64,000 nucleotides of DNA from Siphonodentalium dalli (taxonomy: Eukaryota > Mollusca > Scaphopoda > Gadilida > Siphonodentaliidae): positions 30,692,342 to 30,756,341 of the forward strand of contig CP136069.1 in assembly GCA_032622095.1 (NCBI GenBank). Direction: 5' to 3'. The first letter of the stretch is position 1. Every line of letters starts with the position of its first letter. The notes beneath the pieces were generated by a model. The model had not been told where the DNA came from and searched no databases. It worked only from the letters and a program-made list of their open reading frames with translations. The position numbers were made by a program, and so were the translations under genes. Below, in pieces: positions 54,172-63,529 of the stretch.

Positions 54172-54513
54172 TATGCCTCCAGATAATGGAATGAACGAGC
54201 CATATGTCTTATACCACCAGACACCGGAATGAACAAGCTATATATCTTTTCCTCCAAAGAACGGAATGAACTAACGATATGTCTCATACCTCCAGATAAC
54301 AAAGTGATCAAGTGATATGTCTTAAACCTCAAGGTAATGGAATGAACAAGCTATATATCTTATAACGGAAGGAATGAATGATATGTCATACCTCTAGATA
54401 ACAGAGTGAATAAGCGATATTTCTTACATGTATATAAATACCTCCAGATAGCGGAATGAAGGAGTGTGTGACATAACACCAGATAACTAAATGAACAAGC
54501 AACATGTCTTCTA
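54172..54513. repeat. degenerate ~46-bp tandem repeat between TMEM234 and the zinc finger gene
   Basis: About seven or eight diverged units of the form CCTCCAGATAACGGAATGAA plus CAAGC-ATATGTCTTATA. It begins eight bases after the TMEM234 stop, so it probably forms most of the TMEM234 3' UTR. Confidence 0.8.
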
Positions 54514-54521
54514 CGTACAAA

Positions 54522-54527
54522 AATAAA
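54522..54527 (+). terminator. candidate polyadenylation signal of TMEM234
   Basis: AATAAA at 54522-54527 and again at 54551-54556, 358 and 387 bp after the TMEM234 stop. The next gene's start codon follows at 54601. Confidence 0.5.
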
Positions 54528-54600
54528 GCTGCAGGACGAGAATGAGAAGGAATAAACTCGGGAATTCAGTCTCGGATGGGAGAAATTGTACCCACTGAAA

Positions 54601-56412
54601 ATGAATGATGACATTCATTGTGATGATGATTCTGACAAGAAGGCTGGACTTGAGACATACAATGAGCTGATTACAAATGTCGCTCGTCTTGAGAAATATG
54701 GCGAGATTGGTTTGAAAAATGAAGGATGTTTGTACGAATACAGAGAAGAACCTTCAAAACAGGCTACTGACCAATCAGAACTGGAGGCTACTGACCTATC
54801 AGACCTGGAGGCTACTGACCAATCATACCTGGAGGCTACTGACCAATCAGAACTTGAGGATGAAACTGGTGACATAAAAAGTGATGATGATTCTGACAAG
54901 ACGTCTGAACATAAGCAATATAATGAGATATCCACAAACATTGCTCATGGTGACGTTGATTTGGAATCTGATAGATGTTCTAATCAATTTATCATAGATG
55001 AGCAGGAAGAAGTTGATTTAATTGTTGATTCTTCTTTAGTAAGTTGTGAAGAGATCACCATAGCAACCGTCCCTGTTACTGTAATCAAAACCAGAGTTTC
55101 ACACAAATCCACGGAGAAGACGAAAAAGTATGCATCGACAAAGAAGAAGATATCCGGTACATTGACTAGACATGAAAGTGATGATAAGCTTGAAAATTCA
55201 TTCTGTGAAGATTCTCGGATTTTAGCTACATGTATACCAGGTGATCATAGCAGTTTGAACAGAATTAGTAATCATGGTGATGACATTGCTATAGCAGGTG
55301 ATAATAAGAGTGAAGTTTTAATCTGCAAAGATTCTCAAACTTTATCTACACCATCTGGTGATCATAGCAATTTAAGTGTTAATAGTAATCTTGGTAATTA
55401 TATTCCTGTAAATGGTGATATTGAGCTTGGATGTTCATTATGTGAAGATTTGCAGATATCAGGTGTTGCTAACGAAGGTAGTAACCGTAGTGATGATGTT
55501 GATGTAGACATTTGCCTCCACACTAAAAAAAATCAACCTAAAAGTAAAAACGGATTAAAACTGAAGGACAAGGTCGTACGTGTCAGCACAATTTGTGAAT
55601 TCTGTGGTCGAGATTGCAAAGATAAATACCGACTGAAACGTCATCTAGCCTGTCATTCAGACATTTTGCCATATAATTGTAAATTATGCGAAAAGAAATT
55701 CCGATTCAAGGACAATCTGTCGAAGCATCATAAAGTTCATCTTGGTCGGGACAAGGGAGAGAAGTCACATATATGTGACATCTGCAGCAAGACGTTTGTC
55801 ACGAAAGGTGGATTGCGAGCTCATCTTTTCTACCATTCCGGAGCACGCCCATTTCTTTGTAGCGAGTGTCCCGAGAAATTCACAACCAAGGGTTGCTTAG
55901 CCGTGCACATGCTTCGACATTCTGGAGAGCTTCCATATAAATGTGACCTTTGCTCTTTGGCTTTCCGACATTCGGGTACTTTAACGAAACATAGACGTAC
56001 GCACACGGGAGAGCGTCCTTTTCAGTGCGAGGATTGTGGGAAAAGTTTTACGCAGAAAACCTCACTCGTGGCGCATATGAAAATACACAACGAGAGTCGA
56101 TCATTCGTTTGCGTTTCATGTGGAAAATCATTCCTTCATCAATTTTCTTTAAAAACTCACATGAAAATTCATTCTGGAGAGAAGAGATTCACATGTTTGT
56201 TCTGTTCGAAGGCGTTTACTCAGAAGATACATCTGTTGAATCACGAGCGGACTCATACGAATGAGCGGCCATATGAGTGCGATAAGTGTGGATGTGCGTT
56301 CAAGCAGATAACAAATTTAAAATCACATCAAAGGACGGGGTGTCACAGCAGGTTGAGAAACCAGAGAGATAATCAAATTTCTAAACCTAAAAAACCTTAT
56401 AATATTAATTAA
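54601..56412 (+). CDS. C2H2 zinc finger protein, nine fingers
   Basis: 603-residue protein, likely nuclear and DNA-binding; target unknown. The ATG at 54601 is chosen because the frame upstream offers only TTG before an in-frame TAA at 54553-54555; A at -3 is favourable. Residues 1-160 are acidic, with four 8-residue repeats of the ATDQSELE type (55-86). Residues 196-300 hold about three ~45-residue repeats beginning FCEDSR, ICKDSQ and LCEDLQ. Nine C2H2 fingers follow with first cysteines at 332, 360, 392, 420, 448, 476, 504, 532 and 560. The last has a five-residue H-X5-H spacing. TGERPF-type linkers occur mainly between fingers 5 and 6; finger 2-3 has a longer basic linker. No KRAB, SCAN, BTB or ZAD domain seen. 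One coding exon in this model; 5' UTR exons upstream are possible. Confidence 0.92.
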   Translation: MNDDIHCDDDSDKKAGLETYNELITNVARLEKYGEIGLKNEGCLYEYREEPSKQATDQSELEATDLSDLEATDQSYLEATDQSELEDETGDIKSDDDSDKTSEHKQYNEISTNIAHGDVDLESDRCSNQFIIDEQEEVDLIVDSSLVSCEEITIATVPVTVIKTRVSHKSTEKTKKYASTKKKISGTLTRHESDDKLENSFCEDSRILATCIPGDHSSLNRISNHGDDIAIAGDNKSEVLICKDSQTLSTPSGDHSNLSVNSNLGNYIPVNGDIELGCSLCEDLQISGVANEGSNRSDDVDVDICLHTKKNQPKSKNGLKLKDKVVRVSTICEFCGRDCKDKYRLKRHLACHSDILPYNCKLCEKKFRFKDNLSKHHKVHLGRDKGEKSHICDICSKTFVTKGGLRAHLFYHSGARPFLCSECPEKFTTKGCLAVHMLRHSGELPYKCDLCSLAFRHSGTLTKHRRTHTGERPFQCEDCGKSFTQKTSLVAHMKIHNESRSFVCVSCGKSFLHQFSLKTHMKIHSGEKRFTCLFCSKAFTQKIHLLNHERTHTNERPYECDKCGCAFKQITNLKSHQRTGCHSRLRNQRDNQISKPKKPYNIN

Positions 56413-56669
56413 ATATATAATTATTTTCCGAGATGTCAATATACAGTTTTATCTTACATGTGCATGTAGCTTCTTTTTCTTCAAATACATATGGAAATGA
56501 CTGGGCGGTATCCGATTCAGGATACTGGATAACAACAAGCCATCATGGATTGCAACTGGGATACATATGACTTGGGCTATAGAGAGATTTCCTTCATTTT
56601 GAAAACCTTTGATTTCTTGTGGCAATTGTAACTAATTATTACAGTTCAAATCAACTGATACAATTCTGA
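56413..56669. other. zinc finger gene 3' flank
   Basis: AT-rich; no canonical AATAAA noticed before the MITE at 56670, so the gene's 3' end may use a variant signal or one inside the MITE. Confidence 0.4.
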
Positions 56670-57132
56670 CAAGCCTGAGTTTAGTTTGCCTGTCATTTGC
56701 AGATTGAGGTCCCCAGAGGGTGAATTTAGTGACATTATCCCGCATAGCGGGCTAGCATCACTAAATTCACCCTCTGGGGACCTCATTCTGCTTAGTCCTC
56801 ATCTTCTCTGGAAAGTTTCTTTATTGTCAAATATCTATAGAAACTTTTTCACATAGATTCTATTTCTGTTTTAGTTTTGTTTCTCTATACAGTAATTCCA
56901 AATTGGCAGATGACACATTGCTTAATCAAGGTTTCCAATTGGGTGTACATCACAATATTCACCATTTGGGATCTTCAATCTTATTTGTCAATGTCTCCCT
57001 TAGCAGATGAAGCCATGCAGAATGAGATCCCCAGAGGGTGAATTTGGTGACACTATAGCCTGCTGTGTGGGATAAATATTCACCCTCTGGGAACTCACTC
57101 TGCAAATGACAGACGCACTATTTGCAGCCTTG
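56670..57132. mobile_element. family A double-hairpin MITE
   Basis: Left CAAGCCTGAGTTTAGTTTG, right ACTATTTGCAGCCTTG. The flank TCAACTGATACAATTCTGAC recurs at 57151 and 57515, so the locus has been duplicated as well as inserted into. Confidence 0.78.
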
Positions 57133-57198
57133 TGCATATGTCATCTCAAATCAACTGATACAATTCTGACAGTAATGGCAGAAAAAACACTTCAGCTA

Positions 57199-57383
57199 CA
57201 GTAATGCTCTAAGTAATCGACTTCTTAACCACAGCAGAATTATGGGTAACTTTTCAGGATTTAGTTGGAAATATGGCCGAGAGCTTTCCGGTGAATGGCA
57301 ACAAGCCATATTTCCGACTAAATCCTGAAAAGTTACCCATAATTCTGCTGTGGTTAAGAGGTCGATTAATTAGAGCATTACTG
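57199..57383. mobile_element. family B MITE with shortened centre
   Basis: TA-flanked, CAGTAATGCTCTAAGTAATC to AGAGCATTACTG; the left arm lacks the segment between ATATGGC and the loop. Confidence 0.85.
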
Positions 57384-57387
57384 TAAC

Positions 57388-57620
57388 TGTATACCAGGTG
57401 ATCATAGCAGTTTGAACAGTACTAGTATTCATGGTGATGACAATGCTATAGCAGGTGATGATAAGAGTAAAATTTATTCTGCGATGATTCTCGAACATTA
57501 GCTATACCAGCTGGTCAACTGATACAATTCTGATGGTAATGGCAGAAAAAAACACTGGAAAATGAGTTGCATTCTTCGAAAACATGAAAGTTTTGATAAA
57601 AACTGCAAAGTTTTAATTTA
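57388..57620 (+). pseudogene. decayed duplicate of the zinc finger gene's acidic region
   Basis: TATACCAGGTGATCATAGCA, CATGGTGATGACA-TGCTATA and GCAGGTGAT-ATAAGAGT match the coding sequence of the zinc finger gene at about 55233-55370. A further AACATGAAAGT-TTGATAA segment at 57580 resembles codons around 191-197. Frames are broken. The MITE at 57199 and the TCAACTGATACAATTCTGA repeats frame it. Confidence 0.82.
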
Positions 57621-57713
57621 GCGCATGACTAAACTGCCTATTTTGACACACCATATTGTTGATTGTTGCTTTGGAGTGACACCTATCAACATTGACTGTG
57701 TTGTCAACCTTGA

Positions 57714-57835
57714 GTTTAGTGTGCCTGTCATTTGCAGAATGAGGTCCCCAGAGGGTGAATTTAGTGGCGCTATCCACATAGCGGGTTAGCATCACTAAAT
57801 TCACCCTCCGGGGACCTCATTCTGCTTAGGCCTCA
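57714..57835. mobile_element. family A MITE, left half
   Basis: TTGAGTTTAGTGTGCCTGTC at the left, one complete hairpin, then ends at CTTAGGCCTCATCG. Confidence 0.75.
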
Positions 57836-57876
57836 TCGAATCGAAAAACATCCTGATTTCGACTAAAATATTTTAA

Positions 57877-58101
57877 CCCTTTGAGTGCCAGGTCGATTTT
57901 TGTATCAACCCATATACCCTGTGCCAATGCATTCTCTTATATATGGGAGTCGACCATAGGTCGCCTCGCATATATAAGAGAATGCATTGGCCTAACATTT
58001 TTTTTTTTTTTTTACAATTTTAATAATTTATTCTTATATTCTTTAACAGACTTATTTTGTAGGTTTAGGGCCGATGAGATCGGCCCCTGGCACTCAAAGG
58101 G
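57877..58101. mobile_element. piggyBac-like MITE with CCCTTTGAGTGCCAGG ends and one family C hairpin
   Basis: TTAA at 57873-57876 and 58102-58105. Ends CCCTTTGAGTGCCAGGTCGA and CTGGCACTCAAAGGG are inverted. Contains one standard family C hairpin and the TTTTAATAATTTATTCTTAT spacer; the second hairpin is absent. Confidence 0.88.
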
Positions 58102-58105
58102 TTAA

Positions 58106-58295
58106 TTACTGGAGCAACGTTTGTAACAATAATGTCTACAGAACAGTGGTTTCAACATGCAAACTATCGTTATTGGAGAATTCTCTGTAGTGAAAATAAG
58201 AACAAAGTTCGGGTGTTCTTCTTACTGGTGATGGATTTACAGACTTTTATTATTTCTTATATATACACCACAATGAATTACTTATGTCCCTTTAA
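58106..58295. other. short unmarked stretch
   Basis: No feature recognised. Confidence 0.4.
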
Positions 58296-59026
58296 AAATG
58301 CATAATCCGATTAAGCGCCTCAATTACTATTTATTTGGATTTGGGGGTAAAAAGTATTTACTTCAAGTTGAGGACCCCACCTATCAAAGTTCAGAGTTAT
58401 TCGATATAAATTTTTATAATCTATTATTTTTCAACATTGACAATTATTAGTGGCCAAGTAAACAGTTGACGAGCCGATGGTCTCTAACCAAATTGCGGAT
58501 GAAGATGGATAACTCTAAAATCAAGAGGCTTTGTGTTGATAAATAACATGTTTCGGCAATTTTATACTATATTGACAGTGGTTTGCATTATTTTTGGGAA
58601 ATTAATCGATTCAGATAACTGAAGCGGCATCTCTAAAAAAAAATTGGTTGTTGGAATCTGATGATATGGGGAGTCGGGGACCATCGAATCTGATGATATG
58701 GGGAGTCGGGGACCATCGAATCTGATGATATGGGGAGTCGGGGACCATCGAATCTGATGATATGGGGAGTCGGGGACCATCGAATCTGATGATATGGGGA
58801 GTCGGGGACCATCGAATCTGATGATATGGGGAGTCGGGGACCATCGAATCTGATGATATGGGGAGTCGGGGACCATCGAATCTGATGATATGGGGAGTCG
58901 GGGACCATCGAATCTGATGATATGGGGAGTCGGGGACCATCGAATCTGATGATATGGGGAGTCGGGGACCATCGAATCTGATGATATGGGGAGTCGGGGA
59001 CCATCGAATCTGATTGAGTACCTTTA
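58296..59026. repeat. dispersed repeat D with expanded tail
   Basis: Homologous to 18645-18919; its GATGATATGGGG tail is expanded to the 32-bp array at 58654-59005. Confidence 0.78.
58654..59005. repeat. 32-bp minisatellite, eleven apparently identical units
   Basis: Unit GAATCTGATGATATGGGGAG plus TCGGGGACCATC, at starts 58654, 58686 and every 32 bp to 58974, then a broken unit GAATCTGATTGAG. I saw no differences between units. Long minus-strand frames in all three phases come from the array and are not considered genes. Confidence 0.95.
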
Positions 59027-59052
59027 ATAATTCTTGTCCTTCCAGTGGAATG

Positions 59053-59309
59053 AGGTTCATGATGGGAGCTTCCTGAAAGTTTGCGAAAATCCTGTGCCAA
59101 TGTATTCTCTTATATATCGAAGTCTCCAATAGGGAGCCTCGCATATATAAGAGAATAAATTGGCCTAACAAAATTTACCTTGAATTTGTAAGCAAGTGCA
59201 TTCTCTTACATAATTGAGGCTCCCTATGGGATAATTGTATATGCATGATGAGAATGCACTAGCACAGGATCTTCAATGTTGCACCAGTGCAGCTCCCATC
59301 ATGAAAGGG
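59053..59309. mobile_element. diverged double-hairpin MITE (family C, CATGA-GGAGC ends)
   Basis: Left TTCATGATGGGAGCTTCCTG, right GCTCCCATCATGAAAGGG followed by TTAA (59310-59313). Two diverged hairpins with an AATTTACCTTGAATTTGTAAG spacer region. Confidence 0.78.
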
Positions 59310-59419
59310 TTAAAGTTACAATGGTGTAAATATGGAATTGAGCGCCTTCGAATGGATTCAGGCGGAAACTATAGAATATTAGAATAAAATAGACACTGGG
59401 CCCTGACTGGTCAATTGCC

Positions 59420-59960
59420 ATTTTTATGTTTACCCATACCATAGTATGGTAAACATAGTGTCGTTGCCCGGATTGACCATTCGTCGGACTTCGTCCGTCT
59501 GTCTGTCTGTCCGTAGACACTTTACGAGTAATGCGATAACTCAAGCATTTTCTATCCGATCGAAACCAAATTTTGTATTTGGGTTTCTCAGCCCAAAATA
59601 CAGATCGAGTTCGAATTTGGGTTTGATCCGAGATTTTGTTACAGAGTTATGGCCCTTTTTCAACTTAGAATTCATGCAGGCTGCCATAACTAAAAAAAAA
59701 TTCATCTGACCGTATCCAAATTCGGTAGGCGAGTTGCTCAGCCCAAAATACATATCGAGTTCGAATATGGGTTTAATCCGATATTTTTTAATGGAGTTAT
59801 GGCCCTTTGACATAGAATTCATGCATACAATTTTTCAACTGATAGAAACCAAATTTTGTATGTGAGTTTCTCAACTCAAAATACAGATCAAGTTCGAATA
59901 TGGGTTAGATCTGATTTGTTATACCAGAGTTATGGCCCTTTGTCAACTAAGAATTGAACA
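59420..59960. repeat. dispersed TACCATAGTATGGTA repeat, long copy
   Basis: Palindrome near 59438, (GTCTGTCC)n, then three ~125-bp sub-units each with CAGCCCAAAATAC or a variant and GAGTTATGGCCC. Confidence 0.82.
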
Positions 59961-61203
59961 GATTTGAGTTTTTGATAACCCAGGTAGATTACAATTAACT
60001 ACCAATAATGCAGCTTAACTGCAATATGAGAGACTGCAGAAGTGATCTCTTATTGAAATATTAGTTATTTTTAGCCACTGTATTTACAACATAGCTCTAT
60101 GATAGTGGTGAAGCTGTAAGTGTAACCCAATCATGATTCAATGGACTGTCCCATTCAGTTCTAATGTTTTAATTGGATTAGTCTATTATTCATTTCTGGG
60201 GATGTTCTCATTTGAAATTTCAATTAATAATTCTTCTGTTATATCTCCAGGTTTCTCCTCATTCACTTGCATGGATTTCTGTAGTTAAAGATTAACACAT
60301 CTCAACATTCCTGATACTTTCATCTGTCTGATACCATGTCTCATTTTATATTGGTTTATTTTGACACCCTCTTTGCCCCTATTGATTCATTAATTTATTT
60401 AGATTTTTATGTGTACCTATACCATAGTATGGTACACTTATTGTGATGTCCGGATTGACCACTTGTTTTCATTTAGATATTGATGATTATGATACAAGTT
60501 GATTAAAAAGATTCCCAATGTGTCCCTTTTTTTTAATAATTAAAAACAATTATTTTTTTAAGTTTGAAAATTTGAAAAACTAACACCATTATAACTCTGC
60601 CAAGGGTACCCCGAATCACCACACCAAATTTGTTTAAATCGGTCCAAAATCTTGTGTTATGTACTGGTAAATCTGTTTGGAGCAACATCAAATCAAATTC
60701 ACCAATTCCATGCCATTCCTTTGGAGCTATTGAAAAGACTATATCATTTTCTGATGTCTCTTATGCCAATGTGCAAATAATGTGATAAAGAAGGCTGTGG
60801 TATCTAATTTAAAATAAAGATTCAACAATAAACATCACATGATATTAGCAGTAGACTTGGACATCTGTGCTGCAGAATTATATCTTCAGATGGTCTGAGG
60901 TCATTATAATTGTTTAATATTGGTTTAATAGAGAGGTCATTGTTCAACATAAACAATTCCTGAGATTTGTTGACGCTCTGCTATATTATTCCATGTTCAG
61001 GTCACACGTTTCACATTTAACCCAAGGCTGTGGTGTGGTGGTTTAGCTTTACATATCCTTTACAAGTGCATTCTCTTATATAAATGCCTGTGACCCATAC
61101 ATTCCAATAATTTGTGTTATGTACATTTGTCTATAATAGTACATACAGTATACTCTATAATTCAAAACCAAAACTCTCATTTATGATTCTGATCATAGTA
61201 AAT
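59961..61203. other. intergenic, repeat remnants only
   Basis: Contains a short TACCATAGTATGGTA fragment at 60405-60470 and a family C scrap AAGTGCATTCTCTTATATAA at about 61065. No gene recognised. Confidence 0.5.
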
Positions 61204-61260
61204 TTTTATCGCCAAGGGATGGGTTAACATCTGCCGATCGTGATCGGCCTCTCGTTTTAT
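61204..61260. repeat. TGCCGATCGTGATCGGCC palindrome repeat
   Basis: CCAAGGGATGGGTTAACAT then the GCCGATCGTGATCGGC palindrome; third copy of the repeat at 44298-44458. Confidence 0.75.
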
Positions 61261-61262
61261 GG

Positions 61263-61530
61263 GGCACCGTTCTTCTATTTATTACGTATTTAGTGATATC
61301 AATAACTCATTTTATGATATCGCTAAATTTAATGAATAAATGATATCACAAATTTAATACATGATATCATTAATTCCAATTTGTGATATCATATATTAAT
61401 TTTTTTATGTCACAAATTAATTTTTTTATATCACGAAATCGAATTATTGATATCACAAAATAGTTTATATAGTAATATCAATAATTCGATTTTGTGATAT
61501 CATAACATTTTATTTGTGATATCAATAATT
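61263..61530. repeat. degenerate GATATC-rich repeat
   Basis: Repeated TTTGTGATATCA / TGATATCACAAA in both orientations with AT-rich linkers. A longer block of the same kind is at 63530-64000. Confidence 0.8.
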
Positions 61531-61534
61531 CATT

Positions 61535-61870
61535 TTTATGTCTACCCATACCATAGTATGGTAAACATAGTGTCGTTGTCCGGATTGACCACTCGTCGTT
61601 CGTCCGTCTGTCTGTCCGTCCGTTGACACTTTATGAGTAATGCGATATCTCAAACATTTTCTATCCATTCGGAACCAAATTTTGTTCGAATTTGGGTTTG
61701 ATCCGAGTTTTTGTTACAGAGTTATGGCCCTTTTTCGACTTAGAATTCACGCATTCTGCCATAACTCAAACATTTCTTATCTGATTGGAAACAATTTGGT
61801 ATGTGAGTTTCACAGCCCACAATACAGATCGAGTTCGAATATGGGAGTTATGACCCTTTTTTTGAAAATA
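61535..61870. repeat. dispersed TACCATAGTATGGTA repeat
   Basis: Palindrome near 61547, (GTCCGTCTGTCT)n, and two sub-units of the ATGGCCC type. Inserted directly after the GATATC repeat. Confidence 0.8.
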
Positions 61871-63411
61871 AAATTATAAAAAAAATCCGATGCTATAACC
61901 AAAGTAATTTTAGTCTGATTGTGTTCATATTTGATATGTAGGTTTATTATGACACACCCCTCATCTGTATAGTTTTTGGTATCGATTGGTTGATCGGTTT
62001 AGAAAATAATTAACCCTTCACACACACGCTATCCGATGCATCTAAGTCAAACAATTTTCTTCTCATCTGCCTCATATTTCTTACCTAGGTCTTTCTTAGC
62101 ACGTTCTTCATCTGTATGGATTTTGGTATTGTTTAGTTAACCATTTCCACTCTTGTTTTTAAATAGTATTCATCCAATCCAGGATGACTCAAACATTTTT
62201 CATCTGATCGACACCAAATTTGGTATATGAATTTCTGACCCCTAAAAACAGATCAAGTGCGAATATGATCCAATATATTTTAACAGAGTTATGGCCCTTT
62301 ATAATTCATACCTGTTTGCCATGCACTGTGAACTGTGTTATTAGAATGAGACAATTAAAATCTATTGGACACCTTATACACTGGTGCCTGGCAGACCTGT
62401 TTATCATCTGTCAAACTTTGATTGATGACTCTGTATTCAAGTTCTGTCTTCTGTGCAATATTAAGTTAATCCCCCTGTTGAAACAGGTCAATGGCATTAA
62501 TTAATGTACACTCTATAAGACTCTTAGTTCCATCATATGATGTCCTTGAAAATGATTAACCCTCTCTACTCATCATATGGTTTTGATGCTTTTCATTTGA
62601 TCCTTCTCTGATTGTATGTCCAGGTTGATGGTGGTCCACTTTTATCTTGCATGGATTTTGGGATTAAAATTAACCCATTCCATAGACACATGATATCCGA
62701 TAGGCATATATTAAATTATACCTTTCACTTTGAGCCAGGTTCAGTAAGGATTTCTAAAAACTTTAGAGGAAATGTCTTATTTTGAAATTCCCTCTATTGC
62801 ATTTGGGGTGCAGGATAATAATAATGTTGCTTGTATTCTTGAGACTGACTTATTGTATGGGCTTCTAAATCCAATTACATGCATTTATAGACTATTTTGA
62901 TCAGTTCATTAGTGTGGTTAACATTAACCCCTTGCTATCTGATTTTATAACTCAAATATTTGTCATTCATTATATTTATATTTCATGTCATAGTTTATGA
63001 TAACACACCCCTAACCTGCATAGAGAGGGTCGTTTGGTTTATTTGCTTTAAAATATTAACAAAATTAACCCACCCATTCCATAGACATACAGTATGGTAT
63101 GCTATCCAATGTAATGACTCTAATATCTTCAATCTGACCATTCTCATATCCCACCTCTAGTTATCTCATAATTATGCATTAAAGTATGTTATATCCAATC
63201 ATTATCAATCATATTTTAATAAATTTTTTAACTATTTTGTCTTTAACTGTTTTGTATAGTTCTTCTGCCTGACTATGGACTGACCATAATTAGCTTATCA
63301 CTCTAATAGACTATATATCTATTTTAAAGTGACCTAATAGGTTGAAATCGAATGCCATATCCATGTTCAAATGGAAGGTGCCCAATAAGTCTTATGTCAC
63401 TTGTGAACTTA
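61871..63411. other. intergenic, no gene seen
   Basis: AT-rich, with weak relics of the ATCTGATCGACACCAAATTT dispersed sub-unit near 62160-62300. No coding frame with a recognisable domain. Confidence 0.45.
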
Positions 63412-63497
63412 AAGGTACTCAATCCGATTTGATGGTCCCCATATCATCAGATTCCAACAGCAACAATTTTTTTTAAATGCTGCTTCAGTTCACTAAA
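63412..63497. repeat. dispersed repeat D tail, inverted, one unit
   Basis: Reverse complement of the repeat D tail: GGTACTCAATCCGATTTGAT, CCCCATATCATCAGATTCCA, then T-rich sequence and TGCTTCAGTT matching 58614-58655. It holds a single unit where 58654 has eleven. Confidence 0.82.
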
Positions 63498-63529
63498 TAG
63501 AAAATGGCTTAGCTGGACTACTATTCCTG

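Noticed and set aside
54586-54600. Zinc finger start at an upstream TTG
   Set aside because: TTG is not a usual start in animals; the ATG at 54601 in the same frame has a good context.
58562-59171. Minus-strand frames of 136-186 codons over the 32-bp array
   Set aside because: Open in all three phases because of the repeat; peptide is pure repeat translation.
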